This document shows positions 1-12,262 of a stretch of 64,000 nt of DNA, piece by piece (the stretch's first letter is position 1; each line of letters starts with the position of its first letter). The notes beneath the pieces are model-generated. The model was not told the DNA's origin. It saw only the letters and a list, made by a program, of their open reading frames with translations, and ran no database searches. Source of the DNA: Notamacropus eugenii (Eukaryota; Chordata; Mammalia; Diprotodontia; Macropodidae); the NCBI RefSeq assembly GCF_028372415.1, contig NC_092875.1:189501522-189565521 (forward strand). Direction: 5' to 3'. The position numbers and the translations under genes are program-made.

Positions 1-620
1 ACTGTTAGAACCAGAAGGCAAAGTGAAAAATAGAAAGAATCTATCAGTTACCCCCTGAAAGAAAGTTCCAAATAAAAACTTCCAGGGACATCGTAGCCAA
101 AATTCAGAGTTTCCAAGTTTAAAAAAAATACTGCCAGCAGCCAGAAAAAAAGAATTGAAGTGTCAGAAAACCACAGTCAGCATCACGTAAGATTTGACAG
201 CTACCATTATAAAGGAAAGAGGGGAGGTAGAGCTAGGTCCTAGTTAGTGTGAATAATAGATCCCTATGAAGAGGTTGCATTATCTGAATTCAAATTGCAT
301 ATTTGTATTGGACTGGAACCAATGATGACATTTTATGTAATTGTAACTTCTAATGCTGTGAATTAGAATACACACGATCACTTCAAGGAATTCTTTATTC
401 ACACTCATCTGGACCTTGCCATATACACTTATAACCAAGAATAACTGAGTATACTACTATGAAGATTAATGGGTGAGAATGAACCTTAAATGAAATTGAA
501 GACTTTTAAGTGTTTTGATGAAAAAGCTAGAGTAGAGTAGAAACTTTGGAATGAAATCACAGATATCAAGAGAAATATAAAAAGGTAAATTTGTGCCTAA
601 TGGAGGAGCTGTATAAAGAT
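1..620 (+). mobile_element. Decayed L1/HAL1 ORF1 3' part
   Basis: The first 240 bases align by eye with the ORF1 C-terminal region of the HAL1-like copies at 41,800-42,050 and 53,510-53,740: the same order of 'gaaccaga-ggcaaa', 'agggacatcgtagccaaaat' and 'cagcagccagaaa' blocks is present. From about 390 to 600 the later ORF1 part is seen (a 'tcatctggac' block and a 'tgaaattgaagacttt' block). About 130 bases between them are unrelated or strongly diverged. Many stops and indels make it a dead fragment. The window starts inside the element, so its 5' limit is unknown. Confidence 0.6.
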
Positions 621-702
621 GAAGAATTTACATTTTAATGGAGAGAGAAGAAACTATTCCCTTCTCAGAATTCTAGTATCATCAAGGGTCATATTATAAA
701 GA

Positions 703-1345
703 AAGGTAAAAAAAAAAAAAAAGATAAGCAGTGAAAAGGACCTGTAAGTACAAGAATATTTATAGAAGCTCTTGTTTTTGCTGGCAAAGAACTGGAAATT
801 GAAAGGATGCCCATCAACCGGGAAATGACTGAACAAGTTGTAGTATATGATTGTAATGGATGAATGGGATGCTTTCAGAAAAGCCTGGGAAGACTTACAT
901 GAACTGATGTCAACTGAAAGAAGCAGAAGCAAGAGAACATTGTACACAATAACAGCACTATTATGCAATGAAGAACTGTGAATGACTTAGTTATTCTTAG
1001 CAATAAAATGATCCAAAACAGTTCTGAAGGACTTATGATAAAGAATGCTATCTACCTCTGGAGAAAGAACTGATAGAGTCTGAATGCAGATTGCAGCATA
1101 TTAAAAAAAATTTTTTTCTTTATTATTCTTGGTTGTTTTTTTTAATTTACATTTTCTTTTCCAACATGGCTAGCATGGTAATATTTTGCATGGCTGCACA
1201 TGTATAATCTATATAAAATTATTTGTTTTCTCAAGGAAGGAGGAGGGGAAGGAGGGAGAGAATTTGGAATTTAATTTTTAAAATGTTAAAAATCATTATT
1301 AACATATAATTATGAAAAATAAAATAAAAATTAAATGACAAAAAA
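703..1345 (+). mobile_element. L1 3' end (marsupial type)
   Basis: The stretch carries the L1 3'-terminal blocks found repeatedly in this window: 'ctggcaaagaactggaaatt', 'gacttacatgaactgatg', 'agagaacattgtacaca', 'gtctgaatgcagattg', then a purine-rich GGAGGAGGGG block and an A-rich end near 1,340. The same blocks occur reversed at 26.1-27.2 kb and 50.4-51.4 kb. It may belong with the ORF1 remnant just upstream, since an A-run lies at 706-722. It is non-coding and heavily diverged. Confidence 0.7.
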
Positions 1346-1684
1346 AGGCAAGCAGTGGTTTGGTTTGGCTTTGAAAAGGAGAGAAAGGGAAGGAAAATGG
1401 ATAGGGGAGAAGACAGAAGGAGAAAGGGAGGGAAATTTACCAACTCTTACATAATCTGGATATGCAAGTAGGAGAGTATGCAAAGAAAGTGATAGGGATT
1501 GAGGTGTTGAGGAAATCATATAAATTTGCTTTCATCTGATCTAATAAAAATAGATTACACACACATACACACACAGAGTTTGTTACAGAAATATTCAAGT
1601 TAATAGAAAAATGGTACAGAACTTGGAGAGGAGAAAGGGAAAGAAAAGAGGAAAGATAGATTTAGGGAGAGATAAGAAAAAAAT

Positions 1685-1815
1685 TTCCTAGACCATGTGG
1701 ATTTACAAGTGAATTCTATGAAACATTCAAAGAACAACGAATTCCAATATTACATGAGCTGTTGGTAAAAATAGAAACAGAAAGGATTCTACCAGAGTCT
1801 TTCTATCACACAAAA
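1685..1815 (+). mobile_element. L1 ORF2 fragment, N-terminal side of RT
   Basis: A short in-frame stretch reads [20 protein letters not shown], matching the L1 ORF2 block 'GPDGFTSEFYKTFKEELIP' that precedes the reverse-transcriptase core. About 130 bases survive, without either end. A CA-rich run lies at 1,556-1,577 just upstream. Confidence 0.65.
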
Positions 1816-1854
1816 CCTATCTTTGCTGGATCTTTGTCTTCAACATGACTGCTA

Positions 1855-2220
1855 ATGGTATGTATTTCCCAGGGTTCTGTCCTGAGCCCTCTTCTCTTCT
1901 GTCTCCATGCTATATCACTCAATGATCTCATCAACTTTAATGGATTAAATTCTCATCTCTATAGAGGTGACTCTCAGATTGTTTATCAAGCTCTAATCTG
2001 TATCCTAATCTCCAGGTTTGCCTCTTCAAATGTCTTTGAAACATTTCACACTGGATGTCCAGTAGACATCTGAAACCCAACATGTTCAAAACTGAACTCT
2101 TTGTCTTCTCCCCCAAAATATTCTTCTTTTCTAATATCCCTGTCTTCCACCACCACCACCATCTTCCTAGTCATCCAGGTGCAAAGCCTAAGTGTCATTC
2201 TTAGCTCCTTAAACCCTTTC
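1855..2220 (+). mobile_element. L2/L3 (CR1-superfamily) LINE RT fragment, 5' half
   Basis: Translation shows QGSVLSPLLFCLHAISLNDL, the RT motif written as PQGSVLGPLLF in CR1/L2 elements. It is followed by the block containing 'acatgttcaaaactgaactc' and, near 2,180, 'ctaagtgtcattcttagctcc' (the LGVILDSS motif of L2). The RT is broken by stops. The element resumes at 2,894 after the ATP5MC2 retrocopy, so both halves were one insertion. L2 and L3 are ancient mammalian families; which one this is was not resolved. Confidence 0.75.
2204..2220. repeat. Target-site duplication, left copy (ATP5MC2 retrocopy)
   Basis: gctccttaaaccctttc here and gctccttacaccctttc at 2,894-2,910 match at 16 of 17 positions and bracket the retrocopy exactly. 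The left copy abuts the poly(A) tract of the minus-strand insert. Confidence 0.85.
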
Positions 2221-3672
<1,452 letters not shown>

Positions 3673-3679
3673 GACTCTC

Positions 3680-3768
3680 TGAACCATTTTCTTGTAAATA
3701 AAATGAGGAAATTACATTAGATGACCTCTGAGGTCTGCTTTTCAGTTCTAAATCTATGATCCTATGAT
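3680..3768 (+). mobile_element. MIR/THER1 CORE-SINE 3' part
   Basis: 'aataaaatgaggaaattaca', then 'tagatgacctctgaggtc' and 'ctaaatctatgatcctatg' is the 3' half of a MIR-type SINE. It sits directly behind the L2/L3 terminus. Confidence 0.6.
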
Positions 3769-3844
3769 TGTTAGTATCCATTCAGGTGGAAGGGGGAGTG
3801 GAGAGCATACTTGGAATACTTTTTTTTGTTTTAATTTGTTTTGG

Positions 3845-4200
3845 TTTTGTCTTTTAAATGAATATTTTATTTTTCTCCAAATTACATGTGAAAACAATTT
3901 GTCACATGTTTTTCAAAAATTTGAGTTCCAAATTCTCTCCCTCCCTCCTTCCTCTTTTCCCCCACCCCTGAGATTGTAAGCAATTTGATATAGGTTATAC
4001 ATGTGCAATCATGCAAAACATATTTCCATATTAGTCATGTTGTGGAAGAAAGCACAGACCAAAAAAAAAAAAAACCTCATGAAAAAAATAAAGTGAAAAA
4101 AAAATGCTTTGATCTGCATTCAGACTCCATCAGTTCTTTCTCTAGAAGTAGATTGCATTTTTCCTCATGAGTCCTTTGGAATTGTTGGAACACTTTTTGG
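3845..4200 (-). mobile_element. L1 3' end fragment
   Basis: This is the reverse complement of the L1 3' end: 'ccaaattacatgtgaaaaca', a pyrimidine-rich 'ctccctccctccttcct', 'tgatataggttatacatg', 'tagtcatgttgtggaagaa', 'ctgcattcagactcca'. The order and spacing match the copies at 26.1 and 50.4 kb. The 5' limit near 4,200 is uncertain, and 4,200-4,640 shows nothing I recognise. Confidence 0.7.
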
Positions 4201-4639
4201 CCTCTAAATTGACCTTTTGAATAGTGGATAAGAATGAACCAAAAGAGTAGTAGGGAGCATACTATGAAATTAAACACATAAGATCACTTCATGTTTCATC
4301 CAGTGGGCTCTATAAAGGACAAATAGAAAAAGCCAGAGATGCCAGTTACCTGAGGAAACTCACACATCCCTGTCCATAGAATAGCACTTACTTGTATGTT
4401 TATGTTGATCACAAGAGCCAGATGGATACACATTTGGATGGGAAAGATAAATGTAGCACTCCCATGAAGGACTCTTTGTAATCAATTAAGAGAAGTCATT
4501 CGACTATTACTTAGCTAAAAATTAGGACATTTGTATTTGCCTGTAACCCTACTGGGTACCAAAAGCATCAATGTTCATTATCAGTAAAGTTACAGTTTAA
4601 AAAAATCTTCCTGGAAAACTTTCACTCAGCTGTCAACTT

Positions 4640-4815
4640 AATCTTCTAAAAGTGCATATATGACCACGTTTATCTCTACCCTTTATTCAATAAACTGCAG
4701 TGTTTCCTTATCATCTCCAGACTTAAATATAAATTGATCTATTTCCTATAGATCTATAACCTGCCCTGCTCTGCACCTTTCCAATCCTCCAACACCTCAT
4801 AACCTCTCTGTATTT
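4640..4815 (+). mobile_element. L2/L3 LINE 3' fragment
   Basis: Blocks 'cttctaaaagtgcatatatg', 'attcaataaactgcagtg', 'tcatctccagacttaaatat' and 'ctttccaatcctccaac' follow the order of the 3' part of ORF2 in L2/L3 (compare 3,100-3,260). It is old and diverged. Confidence 0.5.
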
Positions 4816-4954
4816 TCCCTCCTCATTTGACACATTGAAAATCTTTCAGAATCCATTCTTACTGGGCTTCCTAAAGCTCCTCATCCAGATGAATTATGCT
4901 ATTATTTTTCCCCTAGTTCCACAAAGCAATCCTTTGCTATTTGATTGGTATGGC

Positions 4955-5625
4955 ATGAATGAGTATATTGATTCAGGAAGTATTATCAATTTTATGACCA
5001 ATTAATATTTTCCCACTTAGAGTTATTTTTATTTCTTTGAAAAGAGTTTTCTAGCTATATTCATACCCTTTTTGTTTATACCTTGATAGGTAGAATCTCA
5101 AGAATTGTATATATTCTGTAGTTATTTTAAATGGAAGTTTTATTTATGCATTGTCCAACTTGGTTTATTTGTAATAAAAATATACTTAGGATTTATGAGA
5201 ATTTATTTTGTATTCTGAAATTTTGCTCAGGTTACTGTTTCAATTACTTTTGTAGTTGGCCCTCTGAGATTCTCCAAGTAGATCATATCATGTACAAAAG
5301 CTGATAATGTTGTTTCCTCTAAGCTTATATGTATTCCCTCATTTCATTTTTCTTGCCTTATTGTTATAGCTAGCATCTCTCACACTATATCAAATAAGTA
5401 GTGATGATGAACATCTTTGCTTTACCCCTGATCTTATTGGAAAGGTCTCTAGTGTATCCCTATTACTACTCTAAGGCAGGCTCTTTATATAATAGAAAGA
5501 TCCATTTATTCCTAATCTTGATTTTAACAGAAATTAGTGTTGTATTTTGTCAAAAGCTTTTTGGACACCTTTTACTATAAGCATATGCTTTTGTTCTTGT
5601 TATTAATATAGTTCATTATATTTAT
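4955..5625 (-). mobile_element. L1 ORF2 fragment (RT region), antisense
   Basis: Read on the + strand, the text matches the antisense of the L1 RT region: 'tattctgaaattttgctcag', 'gatcatatcatgtacaaaag', 'gatgatgaacatctttgctt', 'ctctagtgtatccctatta', 'ttgtattttgtcaaaagct'. The longer copy at 37,080-37,560 shows the same order. No long frame survives. Confidence 0.65.
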
Positions 5626-5934
5626 AGAGGGAGAGACAGGAGGTAGCATGTGCCAGGCAGGTCAAACCATATTACCACTCACTTTGATTATCATCTCCTC
5701 TCAGACTCTGATGGGTACAGACAGGGTCCTGAACTCATGTTGGGAATAATAATATTTCTAGCTCAGTACTCTCAAACGTCATCTGGCAAAGAGATTCTGG
5801 AGAAGATACAGCCAACCAATTGCCTCATAGCTACTCTTGGCTGTGGAAGATCCTATGTATAATAATACTATATTATTATATTATAAATAATAATGTCATA
5901 AATAATTATTATGTTATACATAATAATTTTATAC

Positions 5935-6210
5935 ATAATTTTATTATTGCAGCTCACATTTATATAGCATCTGCCAAGTGCCAGACATTGTGATAAACAC
6001 TTTATAGTTCTTATTTCATTTGATCCTCCCAACAACCCTGGGATACAGGTGCTATTATTATCCTCGTCTTATGGATGAGGAAATGGAGGCAATCAGAGGT
6101 TATATGTTATATGTTCAGGGTCATAGCTAGTATCTGAGGCTGGATTTGAACTTAGGCATAATTGACTACAAGTCTGCAGCTTTATCCTTTACACCACCTA
6201 GCTGCCCCTT
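5935..6210 (-). mobile_element. MIR/THER1 CORE-SINE, near full length
   Basis: The antisense order of the SINE is present: 'cacatttatatagcatctgc', 'tttgatcctcccaacaaccc', 'gatgaggaaatggaggca', then the CORE and 'ctggatttgaact', ending 'acaccacctagctgccc' (tRNA-related head). The neighbouring 5,870-5,935 is a simple AT-rich run. Confidence 0.75.
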
Positions 6211-6429
6211 CCTGAACAAAAATCCTTTCTACAGCATTGCTGCAATTCATGTCTCTTTTGCTTCAACACCTCCAGGAAGGGAGTCCATTTCACTTTAAGA
6301 TATCCCTTGCTGTTGTGACATTTTCCTTACTTAAGCTTAATGCTGTCATTTTGCAACTTTCACTGACTACTCCTAATTTTGCCTTTTGGGGTCAAGTAGA
6401 ATCAATCTAGAACCTTTTTTCTGTGAAGC

Positions 6430-6562
6430 AATTGGGATTAAGTGACATGCCCAGGGTCACACAGCTAGTAAGTGTAAAGTGAGTGAGGTAGATTTGAACT
6501 CAGGTCCTCCTAATTCCAGGGTCAATGCTTTATCCACTGTGCCACCTAGCTAGCTGACCCTA
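6430..6562 (-). mobile_element. CORE-SINE head and CORE part
   Basis: 'catgcccagggtcacacagc', then 'gatttgaactcaggtcctcc' and 'tgtgccacctagctagc' give the antisense CORE and tRNA-related head of a MIR/MAR1-type SINE. Its tail is missing, so its class is open. Confidence 0.65.
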
Positions 6563-6774
6563 AAGTCTCTTTTCTTGACAGCTCTTCTAATACCTGAAGA
6601 CCATTATCGGATGCCCTCAAGTTGAAGATACTCAGTTCTTTCACACATGCTCATTTGGCAGGTTTTTCCATCCCCTCACTCTTCTCATTGCCCTTTTATG
6701 AACTTGCTCGGGTTTTATTATGATTTCCATAAAAAAATGGCACCTAGAGCTAAACCCAGTATTCAGAATATGAT

Positions 6775-7605
6775 CAATTAACAAAAATTTAGCTACTAAG
6801 TGCCAGGCACTATGCTGCGCACCAAGGATATAAAAATAAGAGTGAAAGTCCCTGCCCTCATGAAGTTTCTAATTTAGCCAAAGGAGATAGCATATGCTTT
6901 TATGGATGCAAAAAAATAGGTGCTAGGTGATTTTGGAGGGAGTACTAGCAGCTAGGGCCATGGTGTGTTGGAAGTCAGATAAAACTACATTGAGAGCGTA
7001 AAGCTTGGGCTGAGTCTCAAAGGAAATCAGGAATTCTTAGAGATGGAAGGGAGAAGGGAATGCAAAGGCATGGAGCTGGGAGGTGGAGCACAACATATGA
7101 GGAACAGTAAGGAGGGAAGTTTTCTTGGACTAAAATGTGTATGAAGTTGAACAATGTATAATAAGATTGGAAAGTTAGGTCAGAGACAAGATTAAGTGCT
7201 AAGCAAAGGAGTTTATATTTGAATCTAGAGGTAATAAGGAGATTTGTGGTTGTTCAATCTGACTCTTCATGACTCCATTTGGGGTTTTCTAGCCACAGAT
7301 ACTAGAGTGGTTTGCCATTTCCTTCTCCAGCTTATTTGACAAATGAGGAAACTGAGGCAAACATAGTTTAGTGACTTGCCCAGGGTCACACAGATAGTAA
7401 ATAGAATTTGAACTCAGGAAATTGAGTCTTCCTAATTCCAGACCCAGTGCTCTATCCACTGAGCCACCTAGCTCCCTAATAGGAAGGTACTGGAATTTAA
7501 TGAATAGAGAAATGACATGGTCACACTTGTCCTTTTGGAAAATCACTTCAGCAGTTGTAAAGAGGATGGTTAAGAATAAGGAAAGACTTGTGACCAGGGT
7601 CTAAA
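6775..7605 (-). mobile_element. Ancient L2-like LINE copy, antisense, split by a SINE
   Basis: The left end has 'ctactaagtgccaggcacta', the reversed terminus of L2-type LINEs. Further on come 'gcaaaggcatggag', 'gaggaacagtaagg', 'gagtttatatttgaatc' and, after the SINE at 7,240-7,482, 'agaaatgacatggtcacact' and 'aaaatcacttcagcagttgt', which reverse to the L2 block around 'gaccatgtcac'. It is strongly decayed, and the family label is tentative. Confidence 0.45.
7240..7482 (-). mobile_element. MAR1-type CORE-SINE with RTE tail
   Basis: From left to right: the reversed RTE tail ('gttgttcaatctgactcttc', 'tttggggttttc'), 'gccatttccttctccagct', 'gacttgcccagggtcacaca', and the head 'tgagccaccta'. It interrupts the L2-like copy, so it is younger. 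Flanking TAATAAGGA and TAATAGGA may be a TSD. Confidence 0.8.
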
Positions 7606-8086
7606 TTTTTATCATTCTTGCCATGGACATGACTTCTATAATTATAATCCAGACAATGACCAATATTGGTTCCAAAGATCAGAGAAAAAAAATATGCCTT
7701 CCTCTTCTTGGTAGAAAAATGGGGACTGTGAGTATCAAAGATTTTTATAAGTTGTCAGATGCAGTAGCTCTGTTGGTTAACATTCTTTATGACAATGGAA
7801 GTGTGGTGAAAATCAGGAAATAGTTATGGTGTAGAAGACAAAATAAATCAATAAAACACAAAAACAAATAAATGTGAGCTGGGATCTCATCCGTATTATG
7901 GATACTAGCATTGGAATGATGTCACTCTGCTTACTCAGATTGAGCTTGTCTACTAGCTCCACTTCCCTTGTTTCGTACTTCCATAATTTTGAACCAGGGT
8001 ATAGAACCTGACCTACTAATTATCTAATAATGATAATAATTACCTAGTAATTTTTATTGTATTTGATTTAGTCAAACATTCTAAGC

Positions 8087-8302
8087 CAGAGGTGTCAAAC
8101 GTGCTGCCCACTGGCTGCATGCAAACTATAACACTTGCAAGTGCAGTCTGAATCAGATTAAAATTTAATTGGGAAATAGTTGATAAGACAAATAAAATAT
8201 AGATAATGTTCATTTGCAGTTTTCTAAGTCAATATGTGGTACCCAGGAATCCTTATGCACGATTTAGTGATCCCTCCATTCTATTTGAGTTTGACACCAC
8301 TG
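8087..8302. mobile_element. hAT-type non-autonomous DNA transposon
   Basis: The ends are inverted repeats: cagaggtgtcaaac at 8,087-8,100 and, reversed, cagtggtgtcaaac from 8,302. The 8-bp flanks ttctaagc and ttttaggt agree at 5 of 8, as expected of an old hAT target duplication. Inside is 'cactggctgcatgc' and 'aatatgtggtacccaggaat', and no transposase frame. The length, about 216 bp, fits a miniature hAT element. Confidence 0.75.
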
Positions 8303-8992
8303 TTTTAGGTTATCAAAACACTTTCAGATCTTGACTGTCATCTGGCCTACTAGTCAGTACAGAATACTAGCTATCCCTAAACTTGACTTGTCATTTTCTA
8401 TCTCCATACAAGCTCTCCCCATCCCTGATTAGGAAAAAGGGCCTCCTTCCTCATCTCCTCCTCTCAGTATCCTTGTCTTTCTTCAAGACTCTGCTCAAAT
8501 GTGCTATGGGAAAAAGATCTGCTGTTTATTTTGGGTACAAGTTGGTAAAACTATTTCATCTGTAGTTACAAGCCATGGCATGTAAAAGCATTGATTGTCC
8601 TTAGAGCGGGGAAGTCTTTGTGGACCAACTGGATTTCTGAAGATGTCATGTCCCATAAATATTTATTTATATTATAAAAAAAGCATACAGTCATGCTGGG
8701 TTTACAAATAACCATCCACTGGCCTTGGTGACAGTTTGCTATGTTCCAGGTGAAAGAACAGAGACTCAAATCTGCTAGTCCAATGGAGTTCGAGATTAGG
8801 CAGATCTTGTTTTATCTTTTGGCTATCTTTACACAAGAAGTAAGGCAAAGGAAAAAAGTAGACGATGTACATGACTACTCAATTTACACTGAAATTAAGA
8901 CTCATTTTAAGAGAAAGTACAAGACTCTCTGTCTTTCTGCCATCACAGGTGCCACCTTCTTTACAAAACTTCCCCCAGTTCCCTTGTCCCAG

Positions 8993-9222
8993 AGCTCTGA
9001 ACTTGGGATCAGGAAGACCTGAGTTCAAATCCTGCCTCAGACACTTACTAATGACTCTGGGTAGGTCACTAAATCTCATTTAGTCTTGATTTTCAGCACC
9101 TATACAAAGGGGTTAATAACTGTAGCTATTTCATTGGATTGCTGTGAGGATCAAATGAAATAATATATTTAAAGCACTTTGTCAACTTTAAAGTGATATA
9201 TAAGTGGCACTTATTATTTCAC
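8993..9222 (+). mobile_element. MIR/THER1 CORE-SINE
   Basis: 'gatcaggaagacctgagttc', 'ctgcctcagacacttacta', 'gtgaggatcaaatgaaataa', 'tttaaagcactttgtcaa' and a 'cttattatt' end give the THER1 order from near the head to its tail. The extreme head is missing. Confidence 0.75.
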
Positions 9223-9249
9223 CTGCATTTTACTTCACATTATACAAGT

Positions 9250-9340
9250 GGAGTATAAGCCCTCGGAGGAGGGAGGCAGTTTGATTTTATCCTTGCCCAG
9301 AACCAAGCACAGGGCTTTTTATACAGTATGTAATTGTTAA
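9250..9340 (+). mobile_element. L2/L3 LINE 3' terminus
   Basis: 'tggagtataagccctcggag' followed by 'agcacagggctttttataca' and 'tgtaattgttaaat' resembles the L2/L3 3' end seen better at 3,560-3,672. Confidence 0.5.
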
Positions 9341-9394
9341 ATATTGTAGAATTGAATCAACTCTATCATGGAAGGCATCCCTATCAGCTTCCTG

Positions 9395-9875
9395 TCATCT
9401 GCACATTTAACAAGCATGCCTTCTATGACATGATTGAAATTAGTGAACAGCACAGGACTAAGAACAAATCTTTTAGTCATTCCAAAAGAAACCTTTGTGT
9501 TCATCGACTTAAAACTAATTGGAAGAGATACTAGAGATTATCTTTCCCAGTCTACTCATTTTATAGATGAAAAAGAAGCTGAGTTCCAGAGAACCTAATA
9601 GGGCAGCTCAAGGTCACATGAGCAGCAAGTTCTTAGGGGCCAGCATCTGACTCAGGTCCTCTGACTCCAAATTCAACGTTCTTTCCAAAGTTGACATTGA
9701 CTCCATTGTAATGATTAATCTTTAGACGCAGTTCTTAATGGCCTCACTGTACTAGCATATAGATCCACCTCTCCATTTTAATCTTCAGAGATGTCATGGG
9801 AGATTTTGCCAAACGTTTTGATAAAATCTTATTACAATGTATCTATAGGATATCCACAATCTTTTGGGCAACCTA
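9395..9875 (-). mobile_element. CR1/L3 RT fragment, antisense, with MIR inside
   Basis: The + strand shows the antisense of CR1-type RT: 'tcatctgcacatttaacaag', 'catgccttctatgacatga', 'gtgaacagcacaggactaag' and, after an insertion, 'catgggagattttgcc' and 'aaacgttttgataaaatc'. Between about 9,525 and 9,690 lies an antisense MIR ('tctactcattttatagatg', 'caaggtcacatgagcagcaa', 'ctgactcaggtcctctgact'). The CR1/L3 copy is thus older than the MIR. Confidence 0.6.
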
Positions 9876-9896
9876 GTCTAAACAAAGAAAAAAAAA

Positions 9897-9985
9897 AGAT
9901 AGAAATAAAGGAAGGAAGCAAGCAAGGAAGGAAGGAAGGAAGAAAGGAAGGAAGTAAGAAAGAGAAAGAAAAAGAAAGAAAAGAG
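9897..9985. repeat. (GGAA)n/(GAAA)n microsatellite
   Basis: GGAA/GCAA units pass into GAAA units. It is an interrupted purine tract. Confidence 0.9.
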
Positions 9986-10227
9986 CTACCTAGATGAATA
10001 TTGGTGACTGTGCCTATGGGAAATCACTTCAAACCTGGATCTCAGAAACTCACAGCTCGGAAGTCCCCTGGGACCCCTTCCTCTGATTGGGAAGCAGAGA
10101 GCTTCTTACTCCAAGAACCTTCATTTCTTACTAGGCTTCACTCCAGAATATTTCAGTCCCTTTTATATGTTATCTTCCCCATTAAAATGTAATCTCTTTG
10201 AGGGTAGGGATTGCCTCTTTTTTTTTT

Positions 10228-10440
10228 TGGTGGTTGTTGTTCACTTCCTGACCCTATTTGTGTTTTTCTTGGCAGAGGCCCTGGAGTAGTTTGTCATTTC
10301 CTTCTCCAACTTGTTTTACAAATGAGGAAACTAGGCAAACAGTAAAGTGACTTGCCCAGGGTCACACAGCTGAGGCTGGATTTGAATTCCGTTCTTCCAG
10401 ATTCCAGCCCTGACACTTTGTCTACTGTGCCATCTACCTG
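10228..10440 (-). mobile_element. MAR1-type CORE-SINE
   Basis: The reversed RTE-type tail ('tttttcttggcagaggccct'), 'catttccttctccaacttg', 'gacttgcccagggtcacaca' and a head-like 'ctgtgccatctacctg' are in order. A second, partial RTE-type tail lies at 10,518-10,607 ('actctttgtagccccatttg', 'gatactggagtagtttgtca'), cutting an L2 terminus at 10,475-10,517 ('gtttattaaatgcctactat'). Confidence 0.75.
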
Positions 10441-10894
10441 CTCTTTGTCTTTAGAAATTGTTAAAAAGCTCCTGGCAGTCAACCAATCAGTGTTTATTAA
10501 ATGCCTACTATGTGCCATTGTTCAGTTATTTTCAGTCACATTTGACTCTTTGTAGCCCCATTTGGGTTTATTTGGCAAAGATACTGGAGTAGTTTGTCAT
10601 TTTCTTCTATAGCACACAGGAGGAACTGAGTACATATTTGACGTAACTTAACTTTGAAATATAATTCAAAGGGAAAAAATTCTTCACAGTGCCAGACCAT
10701 TGGAAAAATATGAAACTCTTCTGGTTAAGATTTCCAGCGATGGGATTTGTAAGAAGCAAGTTTTTTAAATTTACTAGCCAGTTTTTAATGACCATGTCAT
10801 GAGATAATTTGTACTCAACTGACTATACAAGCTAGACAAAACAATGAATCAGCCGTACTGTTGAACAACTGAAAATAAAGCCATAAAATAAAGA

Positions 10895-11100
10895 ATTTCA
10901 GAACTGAGAAGGCTCTTGATAGGGTAGCTTCACACAACCCAACACATCCTTGCTATAATATTTACTCTTTCTGATTCCCAGAAACATTCAATGACTTGCC
11001 AAAGGTCTCTTAGGTAAAAAATGGCAGAACTTGGATTTGTATGCAGACCTTCCAGCACCAAAGCCAGTACCCTTTCTACTCTAGCACACTGTTTTCCCTT
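10895..11100 (-). mobile_element. MIR CORE-SINE, diverged
   Basis: 'caatgacttgccaaaggtct', 'ggcagaacttggatttgtat' and 'ctactctagcacactgtttt' are antisense MIR blocks in the right order. 11,100-11,660 shows no repeat I can name. Confidence 0.55.
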
Positions 11101-11659
11101 AGCAGTGCTGACTAAGCTTTGTTTGACCCAGACTGCTATACTGGTTATGTCACAGTCCCTTTGTTGTGGTCATGCCAGGTTTTCCATAGTTCTAGCCCTG
11201 CATGATTACCTGATAAATATGGGTGTGCTGTCGCAGAGTCAGAGATGTCAAGTTTTAAAGGACTGCCTCTATGGCCCTTTAGGACATCAAGTCCTTTAGT
11301 ACAAAGCTACTTCTCTAGACCACCTCTTTAATGAGTAGAAAATATAGTGGAGCCCCTGTGGTGTTCATGCTAAATATGAATTCTTTTATGTGGCTCCGTT
11401 AAAACTGAAGCTCAGAAACTTAAAGTCCAGAGAGTGAAAAAGCTGCTTTCTGACCTCTCATTATTTCTGTTACTGGATTGTAAAACTATGAATATACAAG
11501 ACACATGACCTTGGTTAGAGGATTTTTTTCTTAACCAGGACACAAAGGTGGTTTCTCTATTAAGTGAACATTTTTATGTACTTTTTTAGAGCACTATTAT
11601 TTGACACAGAACACTATATTACATGTACAACAGCCTGTTATATATTTTTTCCAAAATTT

Positions 11660-12130
11660 AACATTAGCTTCGGTAAGTGCCAATGCAATACCCACAGCAG
11701 CCACTATGGATATACAGACCTATTTCCAGGGTAAATTCACAAAATATAAGCTCTCTTCCTCAAAGATGAAACCAAAATATTTATTCAGATGTCAGGAAGC
11801 CAGTTCCACCATGGTAACAAAGAAGTTTGTACACATTACTAATAAAGGGAGCACCACCATCCCTAAGCCTTTCTTCTGTCAGGCCTCCACACAAAAAAGC
11901 TCTCTTAGGCAAAATGCCCCTCTCTCACCCAGGGTAGCTGCTCTGCTCTGCTCTGCCTGCTGCCTCTCTCTCAGCTCCACCTCACTCTCTCTTCCTGCTC
12001 CACCTGTTCAGCAAGCTGCTCCCACCATCAGCTCCATGTGACTCAGGCTGTGGGCTGAGCCAGAGCTCAAAGCAGGTCACATGGGTCTAGTAAGGGGCAG
12101 GGAAGATCTTCAAATTCCCTGAACATTACA
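11660..12130 (-). mobile_element. Possible solo LTR of an endogenous retrovirus
   Basis: Read on the minus strand, the block opens with tgtaatgttcaggg, has a GC- and pyrimidine-rich middle with CTCTG repeats at about 11,940-11,970, and carries a late AATAAATATT. That layout resembles an LTR (promoter, polyadenylation signal, end). Short matching 'gcttc' flanks could be a TSD, but the inner end is not a clean CA terminus. No internal retroviral sequence adjoins it. It is a non-coding fossil at most and the family is unknown. Confidence 0.3.
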
Positions 12131-12219
12131 GCTTCTTAGAGATATAAGATTTTCTCCTATGGATTGTATGATATATTTTTGTATTATTTAATGAAAATTG
12201 TAGAATGCCATAGAATCAT

Positions 12220-12262
12220 AGGATGAAAAGGGATCTAGAGATCATCTATTCCATCCCCTTCC
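12220..12262 (-). mobile_element. MIR CORE-SINE, part 1 (split by HAL1 copy A)
   Basis: 'agaatcataggatgaaaagg' and 'gatctagagatcatctattc' are the reversed 3' end of a MIR. The element continues at 15,189-15,310 ('aagaaaattgaggtccaggt', 'ggcttgcccaacttcaccc') on the far side of the HAL1 insertion. Confidence 0.7.

Noticed and set aside
11601-12041. 146-codon frame on the + strand
   Set aside because: It is serine/leucine/cysteine-rich, spans a CTCTG repeat and lies in a possible LTR; no protein family is recognised.
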